Source: Actinomyces dentalis DSM 19115
GTDB lineage: Bacteria > Actinomycetota > Actinomycetes > Actinomycetales > Actinomycetaceae
DNA length: 61,866 bases
Direction: 5' to 3'
NCBI RefSeq assembly: GCF_000429225.1
Contig: NZ_AUBL01000025.1
Span: 1-61,866 of the forward strand
Shown: positions 50,448 to 57,956 of the stretch, in pieces
Position numbering within the stretch: position 1 is the stretch's first letter
How the letters are laid out: every line of letters starts with the position of its first letter
Translations under genes and position numbers: made by a program
Notes under the pieces: generated by a model
Databases searched by the model: none
Seen by the model: the letters and a program-made list of their open reading frames with translations, nothing else
Told to the model about the DNA's origin: nothing

Positions 50448-51032
50448 TCAGCGGTCCTTGCTGATGAGCAGAAGACCGGCGCCGATCGGAACGAGCGCAC
50501 TGCGCACGCTCGGCTCGGCGTCAACGAGGGCGCGGAAGTCGGCCACCTGGTCGGCGTGCGAGACGCAGTTGTCGACGACGAGCAGCCCACCGGGGGCGAG
50601 CGCCCGCAGGAGGTCGGCCCAGTAGGAGGCGTAGAGGCCGCGCTCGGCGTCGAGGAAGATGAGCGGCCAGGAGGCGTCCGCCTGATCGGCCAGGACCTGG
50701 CCCGCGTCGGCGACGAGCTGCTCGACGACGTCGCTCACGCCGGCGGCGGCGAGGCTCGCGGTCGCCTCGGCGGCGCGTCCGGGGTCGAGATCGACCGTGG
50801 TGACCCGTCCGTCCGGCTCGACGGCGTCGGCCAGCCAGATCGTCGAGTAGCCGTTGGACGTGCCGAGCCCGAGGACGCGGTCGGCGCCGGCGGTGCGCAC
50901 GAGGAGGGCGAGCAGCTCCGCGCTCTCGGGCTCGAGGTTGCGGCGGCGGTCGAGGCGGTCGGGCTGGGCCGCGTCGAAGACCCGGCCCTCGGACCACAGG
51001 CGGTCGAGGAGGACGCGGCGGCCGGTGTCCAT
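50448..51032 (-). CDS. SAM-dependent methyltransferase, O-methyltransferase-like
   Basis: 194 residues. The SAM-binding motif VLGLGTSNGYSTIWLADAV and the acidic VTTVDLDPGRAAEA are clear. LIFLDAERGLYASYWADLLR and GGLLVVDNCVSHADQ follow the class I O-methyltransferase pattern (COG4122). The substrate is unknown. The ATG at 51032 is preferred because the upstream in-frame extension is low-complexity. Confidence 0.85.
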   Translation of the reverse strand: MDTGRRVLLDRLWSEGRVFDAAQPDRLDRRRNLEPESAELLALLVRTAGADRVLGLGTSNGYSTIWLADAVEPDGRVTTVDLDPGRAAEATASLAAAGVSDVVEQLVADAGQVLADQADASWPLIFLDAERGLYASYWADLLRALAPGGLLVVDNCVSHADQVADFRALVDAEPSVRSALVPIGAGLLLISKDR

Positions 51033-51242
51033 GGCGGGAGTCTTGCAGCGCCGGGCCCCGGCGGCAATTGCCGCGGGTGCCGCGGATCCGGTCGCCGGCG
51101 CGCAGTGCGAGGCGCTGGAGCCTGTCTGCACGCCGCATACCGCGCTTCGTCGTCGGGATGCGGCGGTGCGCCGTCACCACCGTCGAGGACGGCGGGGAGG
51201 CCGCCATCGACTACCTGGCTACGGGGCGGCATCTGCTACGCC
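51033..51242. other. Intergenic region upstream of the methyltransferase
   Basis: No gene is seen between the methyltransferase start and repeat D copy 3. Confidence 0.35.
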
Positions 51243-51301
51243 CGAGCTATCCACAGGATGTGCACTTTCCGCCGGTCTCGCGTGCATTTTCCGCCGTGAT
51301 G
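51243..51301. repeat. Repeat family D, copy 3 (inverted)
   Basis: Read on the minus strand it is CGGCGGAAAATGCACGCGAG, then ACCGGCGGAAAGTGCACATC, then CTGTGGATA, closely matching 24846-24912. It borders the 33-bp palindrome. Confidence 0.78.
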
Positions 51302-51302
51302 C

Positions 51303-51335
51303 CTCATGGCTTCCGGCAGTGCCGGAAGCCATGAG
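51303..51335. terminator. 33-bp perfect palindrome downstream of the ABC permease gene
   Basis: CTCATGGCTTCCGGCA (51303-51318), one central base, and its exact complement (51320-51335). It lies 34 bp after the stop of the minus-strand operon, so a terminator role is likely. The near-absence of a loop means a cruciform or a protein site is also possible. Confidence 0.6.
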
Positions 51336-51368
51336 ACATCCACGGTTTCGGTCGGTCTCGGTGAGCTC

Positions 51369-52115
51369 TCAGTTGCGGGCGTCGGTGCGATTGAGCGCAA
51401 GGGTCGTGGCGGCGATGACAATGCCCGTGAGGATCGCGGCCGTCCCGACCGTCGCCGCGGCACTGCCCCAGGTGAGGTCCTGGACGGTGAAGCCCGTGGC
51501 CGAACCCCTCTCCAGGGCCCCGATCTGGGTGGTCCGCGTCACCAGCGCATGGGGCAGCAGCCAGATCCCCGGCACGTGCGCCAGCAGCATCGTGGTGCCG
51601 ACTCCCGTCAGGCACAGTCCCGCGGCAACGGGCAGGGCGAAGGACCGGGTGAAGGCCGAGATCGCCGACTGCAGGGCGCACACCGGCGCGCAGGCCACGG
51701 CGGTCAGAGCGCCGGCGGCGAGGCAGAGCCCCGGCGGCGCGCCCGGAAGGCCCAGAGCGCCGACACCGACGGCCGCCACGGCCAGGACCAGGACGAGTTG
51801 CATGCCCGATGCGAGCAGCCAGATGGCCGCGGTCTTGGCGACCACCGTCCGCCACGTGGGCACGGGCGTGCTCATGAGGACGTTCCAGTTAGAGCCCCGG
51901 TGCTCCACGCGCCACACGAGAGAGGCCAGCACCGCCAGCCCGACCGGGAGCAGAGCCATGCCGTAGAAGCCGACGGACCGGATCCACAGGAGCCGCCAGC
52001 CGTCGGGCCGGACGAAGATGCAGGCGCTGACGACCGAGGCCACCGGCAGGAGCACGGCCACCGCCCAGCTCGTGGAGCCGCGCAGCTTGAGGATTTCAGC
52101 GAGAACGGGTTTCAT
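51369..52115 (-). CDS. ABC-2 permease, lantibiotic-immunity-like, subunit 2
   Basis: 248 residues with about six membrane segments. The start VLAEILKLRGSTSWAVAVLL is typical of the small permeases of BcrAB/MutEG-type immunity transporters. The helices include GFYGMALLPVGLAVLASLVW and LALAVLAVAAVGVGALG-like stretches. The gene starts one base after the stop of the sister permease (52117). Confidence 0.85.
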   Translation of the reverse strand: MKPVLAEILKLRGSTSWAVAVLLPVASVVSACIFVRPDGWRLLWIRSVGFYGMALLPVGLAVLASLVWRVEHRGSNWNVLMSTPVPTWRTVVAKTAAIWLLASGMQLVLVLAVAAVGVGALGLPGAPPGLCLAAGALTAVACAPVCALQSAISAFTRSFALPVAAGLCLTGVGTTMLLAHVPGIWLLPHALVTRTTQIGALERGSATGFTVQDLTWGSAAATVGTAAILTGIVIAATTLALNRTDARN

Positions 52116-52116
52116 C

Positions 52117-52884
52117 TCAGACCTCCCGACGGTCCAGGTGCGCGGTGACGGCCAGGAAGAGCGCGGTGCCGGCCACGGCCAGGGCGGCCAGGAGCCCCGG
52201 GTGCGCGTCCAGATCGACCAGGTCCTCGCCGACGAAGTCGGCGGGGGCGACGAGACCGTAGGCGGTCCATGGGCTCAGGCACCGCACCCAGGTGGGCATG
52301 ATCTGGGAGAAGAGGCCCAGAAGGGTCCCGATGATCCCCAGGGCCAGCGGCCCGAGCTGGTTGTCCGCCCTGGCGGAGGCCAGCAGCTGGACGGCGAGGA
52401 CGGCGAGGTCGATGACCATGAGGGAGACCACGAGCCCGATAAGACGGGCCGCCGGGAAGGGGGCGGCTACGCCGATCGCCGTGCCGAGGGCCGCCACGAT
52501 GGCGCCCCAGACCGCGGGCACGGGCGTGACGAGCAGCCCGAGGGCGAGGAGCTTGGCCCGGCACAGCCGCCCCGGGGCGGCGCCCGCGGCGGCGGAGGCC
52601 CACCAGCCGCCGCCCGAGTGCTCGATCTCCACCTGGCGGCTGGCCGCGACGGCCAGAAGGACCGGGGCGACGAGCATGGCGGAGGAGTGCAGCGAGACCA
52701 TGAGCAGCCTCCACCCGTAGCCGTCGGCATCCAGCCGGTGGTCGGGCAGGCCCGAGCCCATGGCCCAGGCCACGGTGAGGACGGCCCCGCCGCCCAGGAG
52801 GAGGGCCACGACGGCCCCGATGCGCAGGTGGCGCATCTTGGCGAACTCGTTGCGCAGTGCGCGAAGGCCGAGGGCGGTGTTCAC
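52117..52884 (-). CDS. ABC-2 permease, lantibiotic-immunity-like, subunit 1
   Basis: 255 residues with about six membrane segments. The GTG at 52884 overlaps the ATPase stop (GTGA). LRALRNEFAKMRHLRIGAVV begins the protein, as in MutE/SpaE-like permeases. SLHSSAMLVAPVLLAVAASR and VEIEHSGGGWWASAAAGAAP are the characteristic loop. It forms a heterodimer with the 52115 gene product. Confidence 0.85.
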   Translation of the reverse strand: MNTALGLRALRNEFAKMRHLRIGAVVALLLGGGAVLTVAWAMGSGLPDHRLDADGYGWRLLMVSLHSSAMLVAPVLLAVAASRQVEIEHSGGGWWASAAAGAAPGRLCRAKLLALGLLVTPVPAVWGAIVAALGTAIGVAAPFPAARLIGLVVSLMVIDLAVLAVQLLASARADNQLGPLALGIIGTLLGLFSQIMPTWVRCLSPWTAYGLVAPADFVGEDLVDLDAHPGLLAALAVAGTALFLAVTAHLDRREV

Positions 52885-53789
52885 AGTCCGCCTCCCCGGG
52901 TGAGGGCCATGAAGACGTCCTCCAGGCTCCGCTCCTCCTGGCGCACCGCGTACACGCCGATGCCCTCCCTCACGAGGACGGCGACGGCGTCGGCCGTGGC
53001 CCGGCGCGTCAGGCCGGGGATCCGCAGCAGGTCGCGGTCGCGAACCGGCGCGGCGCCCCGGGCGGCCAGAAGGCCGGAGGCGGCCGCCGGGTCCGAGCAC
53101 TCCAGGAGCGTGTCCGGCGCGGAGGCGCCCGCGAGCTCGGCGCGAGTGCCCTGGAAGATCAGGGTGCCCCGGGCGATGATGCCCAGCACGGTGGCGGTCC
53201 GGTCGATCTCGCCCAGCAGGTGGGAGGAGACCATGACGGTCACGCCGTCGGACGCCAGGTCGCGCACCAGTCGGCGGATCTCCTCGATGCCCGCCGGGTC
53301 GAGGCCGTTGACGGGCTCGTCGAGGATGAGCAGCGAGGGGCGGCGTGCGAGCGCCATGGCGATCCCCAGGCGCTGCTTCATGCCCAGGGAGTACTCGCGG
53401 ACCCTCTTGCCCATCTGCCCGCCCATGCGGACGGCGTCCACCGCGCGCGCCACATCCCGGTCGGGCAGGTCGAGCAGCCGCTGGAGGATCCGCATGTTCT
53501 CCGCCCCCGTGAGATGCCCGTAACCCGGCGGGGACTCGATGAGGGCGCCGATACGGGCCAGATGACGACGGCGGGTGCGGCGGGTCATGGGCTCGCCGTC
53601 GATGAGGACCCGCCCGCCGGTGGGCCGCACGAGGGACAGGAGCATCTTCATGGTGGTGGACTTGCCCGAGCCGTTGGGGCCGAGGAAGCCGTAGACCGCA
53701 CCCCGGGGGATGCGCAGGTTCAGCCCGTCGACGACGGTCCGCCCCCCGTAGCGCTTGGTCAGGTTGAAGGTCTGGACGAGATCGTTCAT
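52881..53789 (-). CDS. ABC ATPase, BcrA/lantibiotic-immunity type
   Basis: 302 residues. Walker A is FLGPNGSGKSTTMKMLL, the signature YSLGMKQRLGIAMALA (SLGMKQR is typical of the BcrA group), Walker B LLILDEPVNGLDPAGI and the H-loop VMVSSHLLGEI. A C-terminal regulatory part of about 80 residues follows. It is the first gene of the three-gene transporter and lies 138 bp from the response-regulator gene, so it probably belongs to its regulon and exports or detoxifies peptide antibiotics. Confidence 0.9.
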   Translation of the reverse strand: MNDLVQTFNLTKRYGGRTVVDGLNLRIPRGAVYGFLGPNGSGKSTTMKMLLSLVRPTGGRVLIDGEPMTRRTRRRHLARIGALIESPPGYGHLTGAENMRILQRLLDLPDRDVARAVDAVRMGGQMGKRVREYSLGMKQRLGIAMALARRPSLLILDEPVNGLDPAGIEEIRRLVRDLASDGVTVMVSSHLLGEIDRTATVLGIIARGTLIFQGTRAELAGASAPDTLLECSDPAAASGLLAARGAAPVRDRDLLRIPGLTRRATADAVAVLVREGIGVYAVRQEERSLEDVFMALTRGGGL

Positions 53790-53926
53790 GCCCTCGAGTA
53801 TTCTCGGGCGTCGGCGTCCGGGCCTCCGCCCGCGGGACCAGACGGGCCTATGCGTATCGCATACGCCCGCGCGCCCGCCTCCTCCCGCTCGACCCGCCGC
53901 CACCCGGGGCGAGCGGCGGAGGCGGC

Positions 53927-54637
53927 TTACCGTCTGGTCGGGGCGAGCGGGCCGTCGTCGGCGCCGCGCCCGCGCCCCGGGGCGACCAGCCCCGACTCGT
54001 AGGCCAGCACGACCGCCTGCGCCCGGTCCCTCAGCTCCAGCTTGCCCAGGATCCGGCTGACGTGGACCCGCACCGTCCCCTCGGCGACCGACAGCTCCCG
54101 GGCGATGCCCCCGTTGGTCAGGCCGCGGGCCAGCAGGAGGAGCACCTCGCGCTCGCGGGCGGTGAGGGATTCGAGCATCCGCGCGTCCGTCCGTCCCGGC
54201 CCGACGGCGGGCGGACGGACGGCGAAGCGCTCCAGCAGACGGCGGGTCGTCGAGGGCGCCATGACCGCGTCGCCGGCGTGGACATGGTGGATCGCGGCCA
54301 TGAGTTCCTCCAAGGAGGCGTCCTTGAGGAGGAAGCCCCCGGCGCCGGCGCGGATCGCCTCGAAGGCGTACTCATCGAGGTCGAAGGTCGTCAGCACCAG
54401 GACCCGGGGTCCGGGGGCCCGCGCCGCGATCCGGCGGGTCGCCTCGATGCCGTTCATCCGCGGCATGCGCACGTCCATGAGGACGACGTCGGCCTCCACG
54501 CGGGAGATCAGCTCGACGGCCGCCCGGCCGTCCTCGGCCTCGCCGATCACCTCCACCTCCTCCCGGGTCTCCAGCAGCATGCGGAATCCGAGCCGGTACA
54601 TCTCCTGGTCGTCGACCAGGACGATCCTGATGGTCAT
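53927..54637 (-). CDS. NarL-family response regulator
   Basis: 236 residues. Receiver Asp55 is in VVLMDVRMPRMNG, with the acid pair at 9-10 (VDDQ), and LKDASLEELM carries the conserved Lys. The LuxR-type output domain has LTAREREVLLLLARGLTNGG and VSRILGKLELRDRAQAV. Coupled to the kinase gene by ATGA, it probably controls the neighbouring ABC immunity genes. Confidence 0.93.
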   Translation of the reverse strand: MTIRIVLVDDQEMYRLGFRMLLETREEVEVIGEAEDGRAAVELISRVEADVVLMDVRMPRMNGIEATRRIAARAPGPRVLVLTTFDLDEYAFEAIRAGAGGFLLKDASLEELMAAIHHVHAGDAVMAPSTTRRLLERFAVRPPAVGPGRTDARMLESLTAREREVLLLLARGLTNGGIARELSVAEGTVRVHVSRILGKLELRDRAQAVVLAYESGLVAPGRGRGADDGPLAPTRR

Positions 54638-55986
54638 GCCCCCTCCCGGGTTCGGACCGGCAGGACGGCGCGCAGGGCGAATCCGCCGCCCGGCCGCGGC
54701 CCCGCCTCGAGGGTGCCGCCGTGGGCGGCGATCCGCTCGCGCATGCCCGTCAGGCCGTACCCCGGGGCGGCGCCGGCCGGATGACCGCCCATCGGGGGCA
54801 GCGCGGCCCCCGCCGGGGGCCCTCCCGGCGCCGCGGCGGGGGGAGCGCCGTCGCCGTTGTCGAGCACCTCCACCACGAGATCCTCCGGCCCCCTGTTCAC
54901 GCGCACCTCGACCCGGCCGGGCGCGCCGGCGTGCCTGCGCGCATTGCTCAGGCCCTCCTGGACTGTGCGGTAGACGGTGAGGCCGAGCCCGGCGGGCAGG
55001 TCGAGTCCGCCGGAGACCTCGAGGCGGACGGGCAGACCGGTCTCGCGGGCCTCGTCGACCAGCGCCTCCAGGTCCTGCGCGCCGGGCCCGGGCGCGAGCC
55101 CGGCCGGCTCATCGTCGCGCAGGACGGCGAGCATCCGCCTCATCTCGCCCAGGGCCTCACGCCCGGTGTCCCGGACGCGGAGCATCGCGGCGGCGGCCCG
55201 CTCGGGGTTGGAGGAGGCGGTCGCGGCGGCGCCGTCGGCGACCACCACCATGACCCCCAGACCGTGGGAGACGACGTCGTGGATCTCGCGCGCGATCCGG
55301 GAGCGCTCCTCCCGCTCCAGGACCCGGCGGCGCGCCCGCTCCTCGCGCAGCCGGTACTCGGCGGCGTCGACCAGGGCGGCCAGGCGGTCGCGGCGCGCGC
55401 GGCGAAGGGCCCCCGTGGTCCAGGCCCAGGCCACGGCGATCATGGCCAGTCCGGGAAGGCTGAGTCGGCTGTAGCCCATTCGGAGGGCCGGGGCGAAGGC
55501 GATCGGGACCCAGGCCATGACGAGGGCGGCGGCCGTCAGGGAGACCGCCCGCCGGCGGGTGTCCGCGAGGTGGTGGACCATGAGCCCCAGCAGGAGGTCG
55601 ACGGGGAGGAACCCGCCGAGGGGGGCGGCGAGCAGCTGGGCCCAGGTGAGAAGGAGCATGACCGCGAAGGCCGTCAGGGGACGGCGTCGCCTGAGGAGGT
55701 AGGCGAGGGCCAGGCCCGGGCAGAGCGCCTCCAGCAGCCACGGGACCGGGCCCTGCGCGGGCACGGACAGGACGAGCTGGTTGTAGGCCAGGACTAGGGC
55801 GACGACGGCGAGGTCGATTCCCCTGCGGTGGCGCTCCGGCCAGTGCTGCGGCCCCGGGGCGGGGGCGGCCTCCGCACCGCCGCCCGCTCCATCATCGCCA
55901 CCCGGCTGCGGCCCCGGGGCGGGGGCGGCCTCGGAGGGCGACGGGTCCGACGGCTGGATCGACGGGGACTCGCAGGGGCGCTTCAT
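54634..55986 (-). CDS. NarL-type sensor histidine kinase
   Basis: 450 residues. The first 50 residues are Pro/Ala/Gly-rich with a repeated EAAPAPGPQ unit. Several membrane segments follow (about 60-200), with no large extracytoplasmic sensor. The HisKA_3 box ERSRIAREIHDVVSHGLGVM bears the His. The ATPase N box is VQEGLSNARRHAG, and the G box is in YGLTGMRERIAAHGGTLEAG. A 20-residue Gly/Pro insertion lies within the ATP lid. TAGCCT 6 nt before the ATG indicates a leaderless start. Confidence 0.9.
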   Translation of the reverse strand: MKRPCESPSIQPSDPSPSEAAPAPGPQPGGDDGAGGGAEAAPAPGPQHWPERHRRGIDLAVVALVLAYNQLVLSVPAQGPVPWLLEALCPGLALAYLLRRRRPLTAFAVMLLLTWAQLLAAPLGGFLPVDLLLGLMVHHLADTRRRAVSLTAAALVMAWVPIAFAPALRMGYSRLSLPGLAMIAVAWAWTTGALRRARRDRLAALVDAAEYRLREERARRRVLEREERSRIAREIHDVVSHGLGVMVVVADGAAATASSNPERAAAAMLRVRDTGREALGEMRRMLAVLRDDEPAGLAPGPGAQDLEALVDEARETGLPVRLEVSGGLDLPAGLGLTVYRTVQEGLSNARRHAGAPGRVEVRVNRGPEDLVVEVLDNGDGAPPAAAPGGPPAGAALPPMGGHPAGAAPGYGLTGMRERIAAHGGTLEAGPRPGGGFALRAVLPVRTREGA

Positions 55987-55992
55987 GCTCTC

Positions 55993-55998
55993 AGGCTA
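55993..55998 (-). promoter_or_regulatory. Leaderless-type -10 (TAGCCT) of the kinase gene
   Basis: TAGCCT on the minus strand is followed by 6 nt and the ATG at 55986. Confidence 0.55.
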
Positions 55999-56202
55999 AA
56001 ACGCCATCGGCGAGGAGTACGGCATCCGGATCGGCTTCGAGATCCACGTCGGCCTGGGCGCCGCGGCCCGCGAGCGCGTCCGCCCCGCCGGCGGGGCCGT
56101 GCGCCCCCGCTTCCCCGCCGTCGCGCCGAACCGGGCCCTCGCGCCCTCCCCTCCTCTGGTAGAGTTCGCTGGGTTCTAAAAGGGAATTGGTAGAAGACGT
56201 CT

Positions 56203-57954
56203 GTGAAAACCGTACGCATACTCATGCGCAGCCTGCGCGAGTACCGGGGGCCGTCGCTGCAGGCGCCGCTGTTCATGGTGGGCGAGGCCGGGCTCGAGTG
56301 CATCCTGCCCCTCATGATGGCCGAGCTCATCGACACCCTCACGGGCGGGGCCATGGGCCCGATCCTGCGGATCGGCCTGGCCCTGGTCGTCATGTCGGTG
56401 GCCTCGCTGGCGTGCGGCGTTATGTCCGGCGTGCGCGCCGCCACCGCCGCCGCCGGCCTGGCCCGCAACCTGCGCCAGGACCTGTTCTTCCGGGTCCAGG
56501 ACTTCTCCTTCGCGGACATCGACCGCTTCTCGGCGTCCTCGCTGGTCACCCGCATGACCACCGACGTCACGAACATCCAGAACGCGTACCAGATAATCAT
56601 CCGCGTCGCCGTGCGCGTGCCCCTCATGATCGTCTTCTCGGTCATTATGACCCTGATGATCAACCCGCGGCTGGCGCTCATCTTCATCATCATGCTGCCG
56701 CTGCTCGGCGGCGCGCTCATCGGCCTGGTCGCCTACGTGTTCCCGATCTTCCGCCGGATCTTCAAGAAGTACGACGCCCTGAACAATTCCGTGCAGGAGA
56801 ACCTCTCCGCGATCCGGGTCGTGAAGTCCTTCGTCGCGGAGGATCACGAGAAGACGAAGTTCCGGGCCGCCTCCCAGGAGGTGCGCGGGGACTTCACCCG
56901 CGCCGAGAAGATCCTCGCGCTCAACGGTCCGATCATGGTCTTCTTCATCTACGCGGCGCTCATGCTCGTCAACTACCTGGGCGCCCGGGTGGTCGTGGAC
57001 AGCGGCGCCACGGAGCTGACGACCGGCGAGTTCTCCTCGCTGATGACCTACGGCGTGCAGATCCTCGCCTCGATGATGATGCTCGCCTTCATCTTCGTCA
57101 TGGTCTCCATATCGGCGGAATCCGCCAACCGCGTCGCCGAGGTCATCGTCCACAGTCCCTCCCTGACCTCCCCCGCCGACGGTCTGGCCGAGGCGGCCGA
57201 CGGCGAGGTCCGCTTCGAGGGCGTCTCCTTCCGCTACTCCCGGGAGGCCGAGGCCGACGCCCTGTGCGGGATCGACCTGACGATCCCCTCGGGCACGACC
57301 CTGGGCGTCGTGGGCGGCACCGGCTCGGGGAAGACGACGCTCATCCAGCTCGTCTCGCGCCTGTACGACGTGACCGCCGGGCGCGTGATGGTCGGCGGCG
57401 TCGACGTGCGCGACTACGACCTGGCCGGACTGCGCGACGAGGTCGCCGTCGTCCTGCAGAAGAACGTCCTGTTCGCCGGCACCGTCAAGGAGAACCTGCG
57501 CTGGGGCGACCCCGACGCCACCGACGCCCAGCTCGTCCGCGCCTGCGAGCTCGCCCAGGCCGACGAGTTCGTCCGGCAGTTCCCCGACGGCTACGACACC
57601 CGCATCGAGCAGGGCGGCACCAATGTCTCCGGAGGCCAGAAGCAGCGCCTGTGCATCGCCCGCGCCCTGCTCAAGAGGCCGAAGATCCTCATCCTCGACG
57701 ACTCGACCTCCGCCGTCGACACCCGCACCGACGCCCTCATCCGCCGGGCCCTCGCCCGGGAGATCCCCGGCACCACCAAGATCATCATCGCTCAGCGGCT
57801 GAGCTCCGTGGAGCACGCCGACCAGATCATCGTCCTGGACGAGGGCCGCATCCTGGAGCGCGGCACCCACGACGAGCTCATGGCGCTGGGCGGGGAGTAC
57901 CAGCAGATCCACGCCTTGCAGAACCGCACGGGCCGGGAAGAGGAGGCGGCGTGA
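56203..57954 (+). CDS. ABC exporter half with degenerate ATP site
   Basis: 583 residues. Six membrane helices (about 17-300) are followed by an ATPase: Walker A VVGGTGSGKTTLIQLVS, signature NVSGGQKQRLCIARALL, Walker B ILILDDSTSAVD and switch IIIAQRLSSVEHAD. The catalytic Glu after Walker B is Asp and the switch His is Gln, the changes that mark the degenerate subunit of heterodimeric exporters (TM287/BmrC type). The GTG start is weakly supported by GAAG. It overlaps or abuts the partner gene. Confidence 0.92.
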   Translation: MKTVRILMRSLREYRGPSLQAPLFMVGEAGLECILPLMMAELIDTLTGGAMGPILRIGLALVVMSVASLACGVMSGVRAATAAAGLARNLRQDLFFRVQDFSFADIDRFSASSLVTRMTTDVTNIQNAYQIIIRVAVRVPLMIVFSVIMTLMINPRLALIFIIMLPLLGGALIGLVAYVFPIFRRIFKKYDALNNSVQENLSAIRVVKSFVAEDHEKTKFRAASQEVRGDFTRAEKILALNGPIMVFFIYAALMLVNYLGARVVVDSGATELTTGEFSSLMTYGVQILASMMMLAFIFVMVSISAESANRVAEVIVHSPSLTSPADGLAEAADGEVRFEGVSFRYSREAEADALCGIDLTIPSGTTLGVVGGTGSGKTTLIQLVSRLYDVTAGRVMVGGVDVRDYDLAGLRDEVAVVLQKNVLFAGTVKENLRWGDPDATDAQLVRACELAQADEFVRQFPDGYDTRIEQGGTNVSGGQKQRLCIARALLKRPKILILDDSTSAVDTRTDALIRRALAREIPGTTKIIIAQRLSSVEHADQIIVLDEGRILERGTHDELMALGGEYQQIHALQNRTGREEEAA

Positions 57955-57956
57955 CC

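Noticed and set aside
55999..56160. Gene fragment (EEYGIRIGFEIHVGLG) before the ABC exporter
   Set aside because: It reads plausibly for about 20 residues but has an in-frame stop immediately upstream and no start or known family. The evidence is insufficient.
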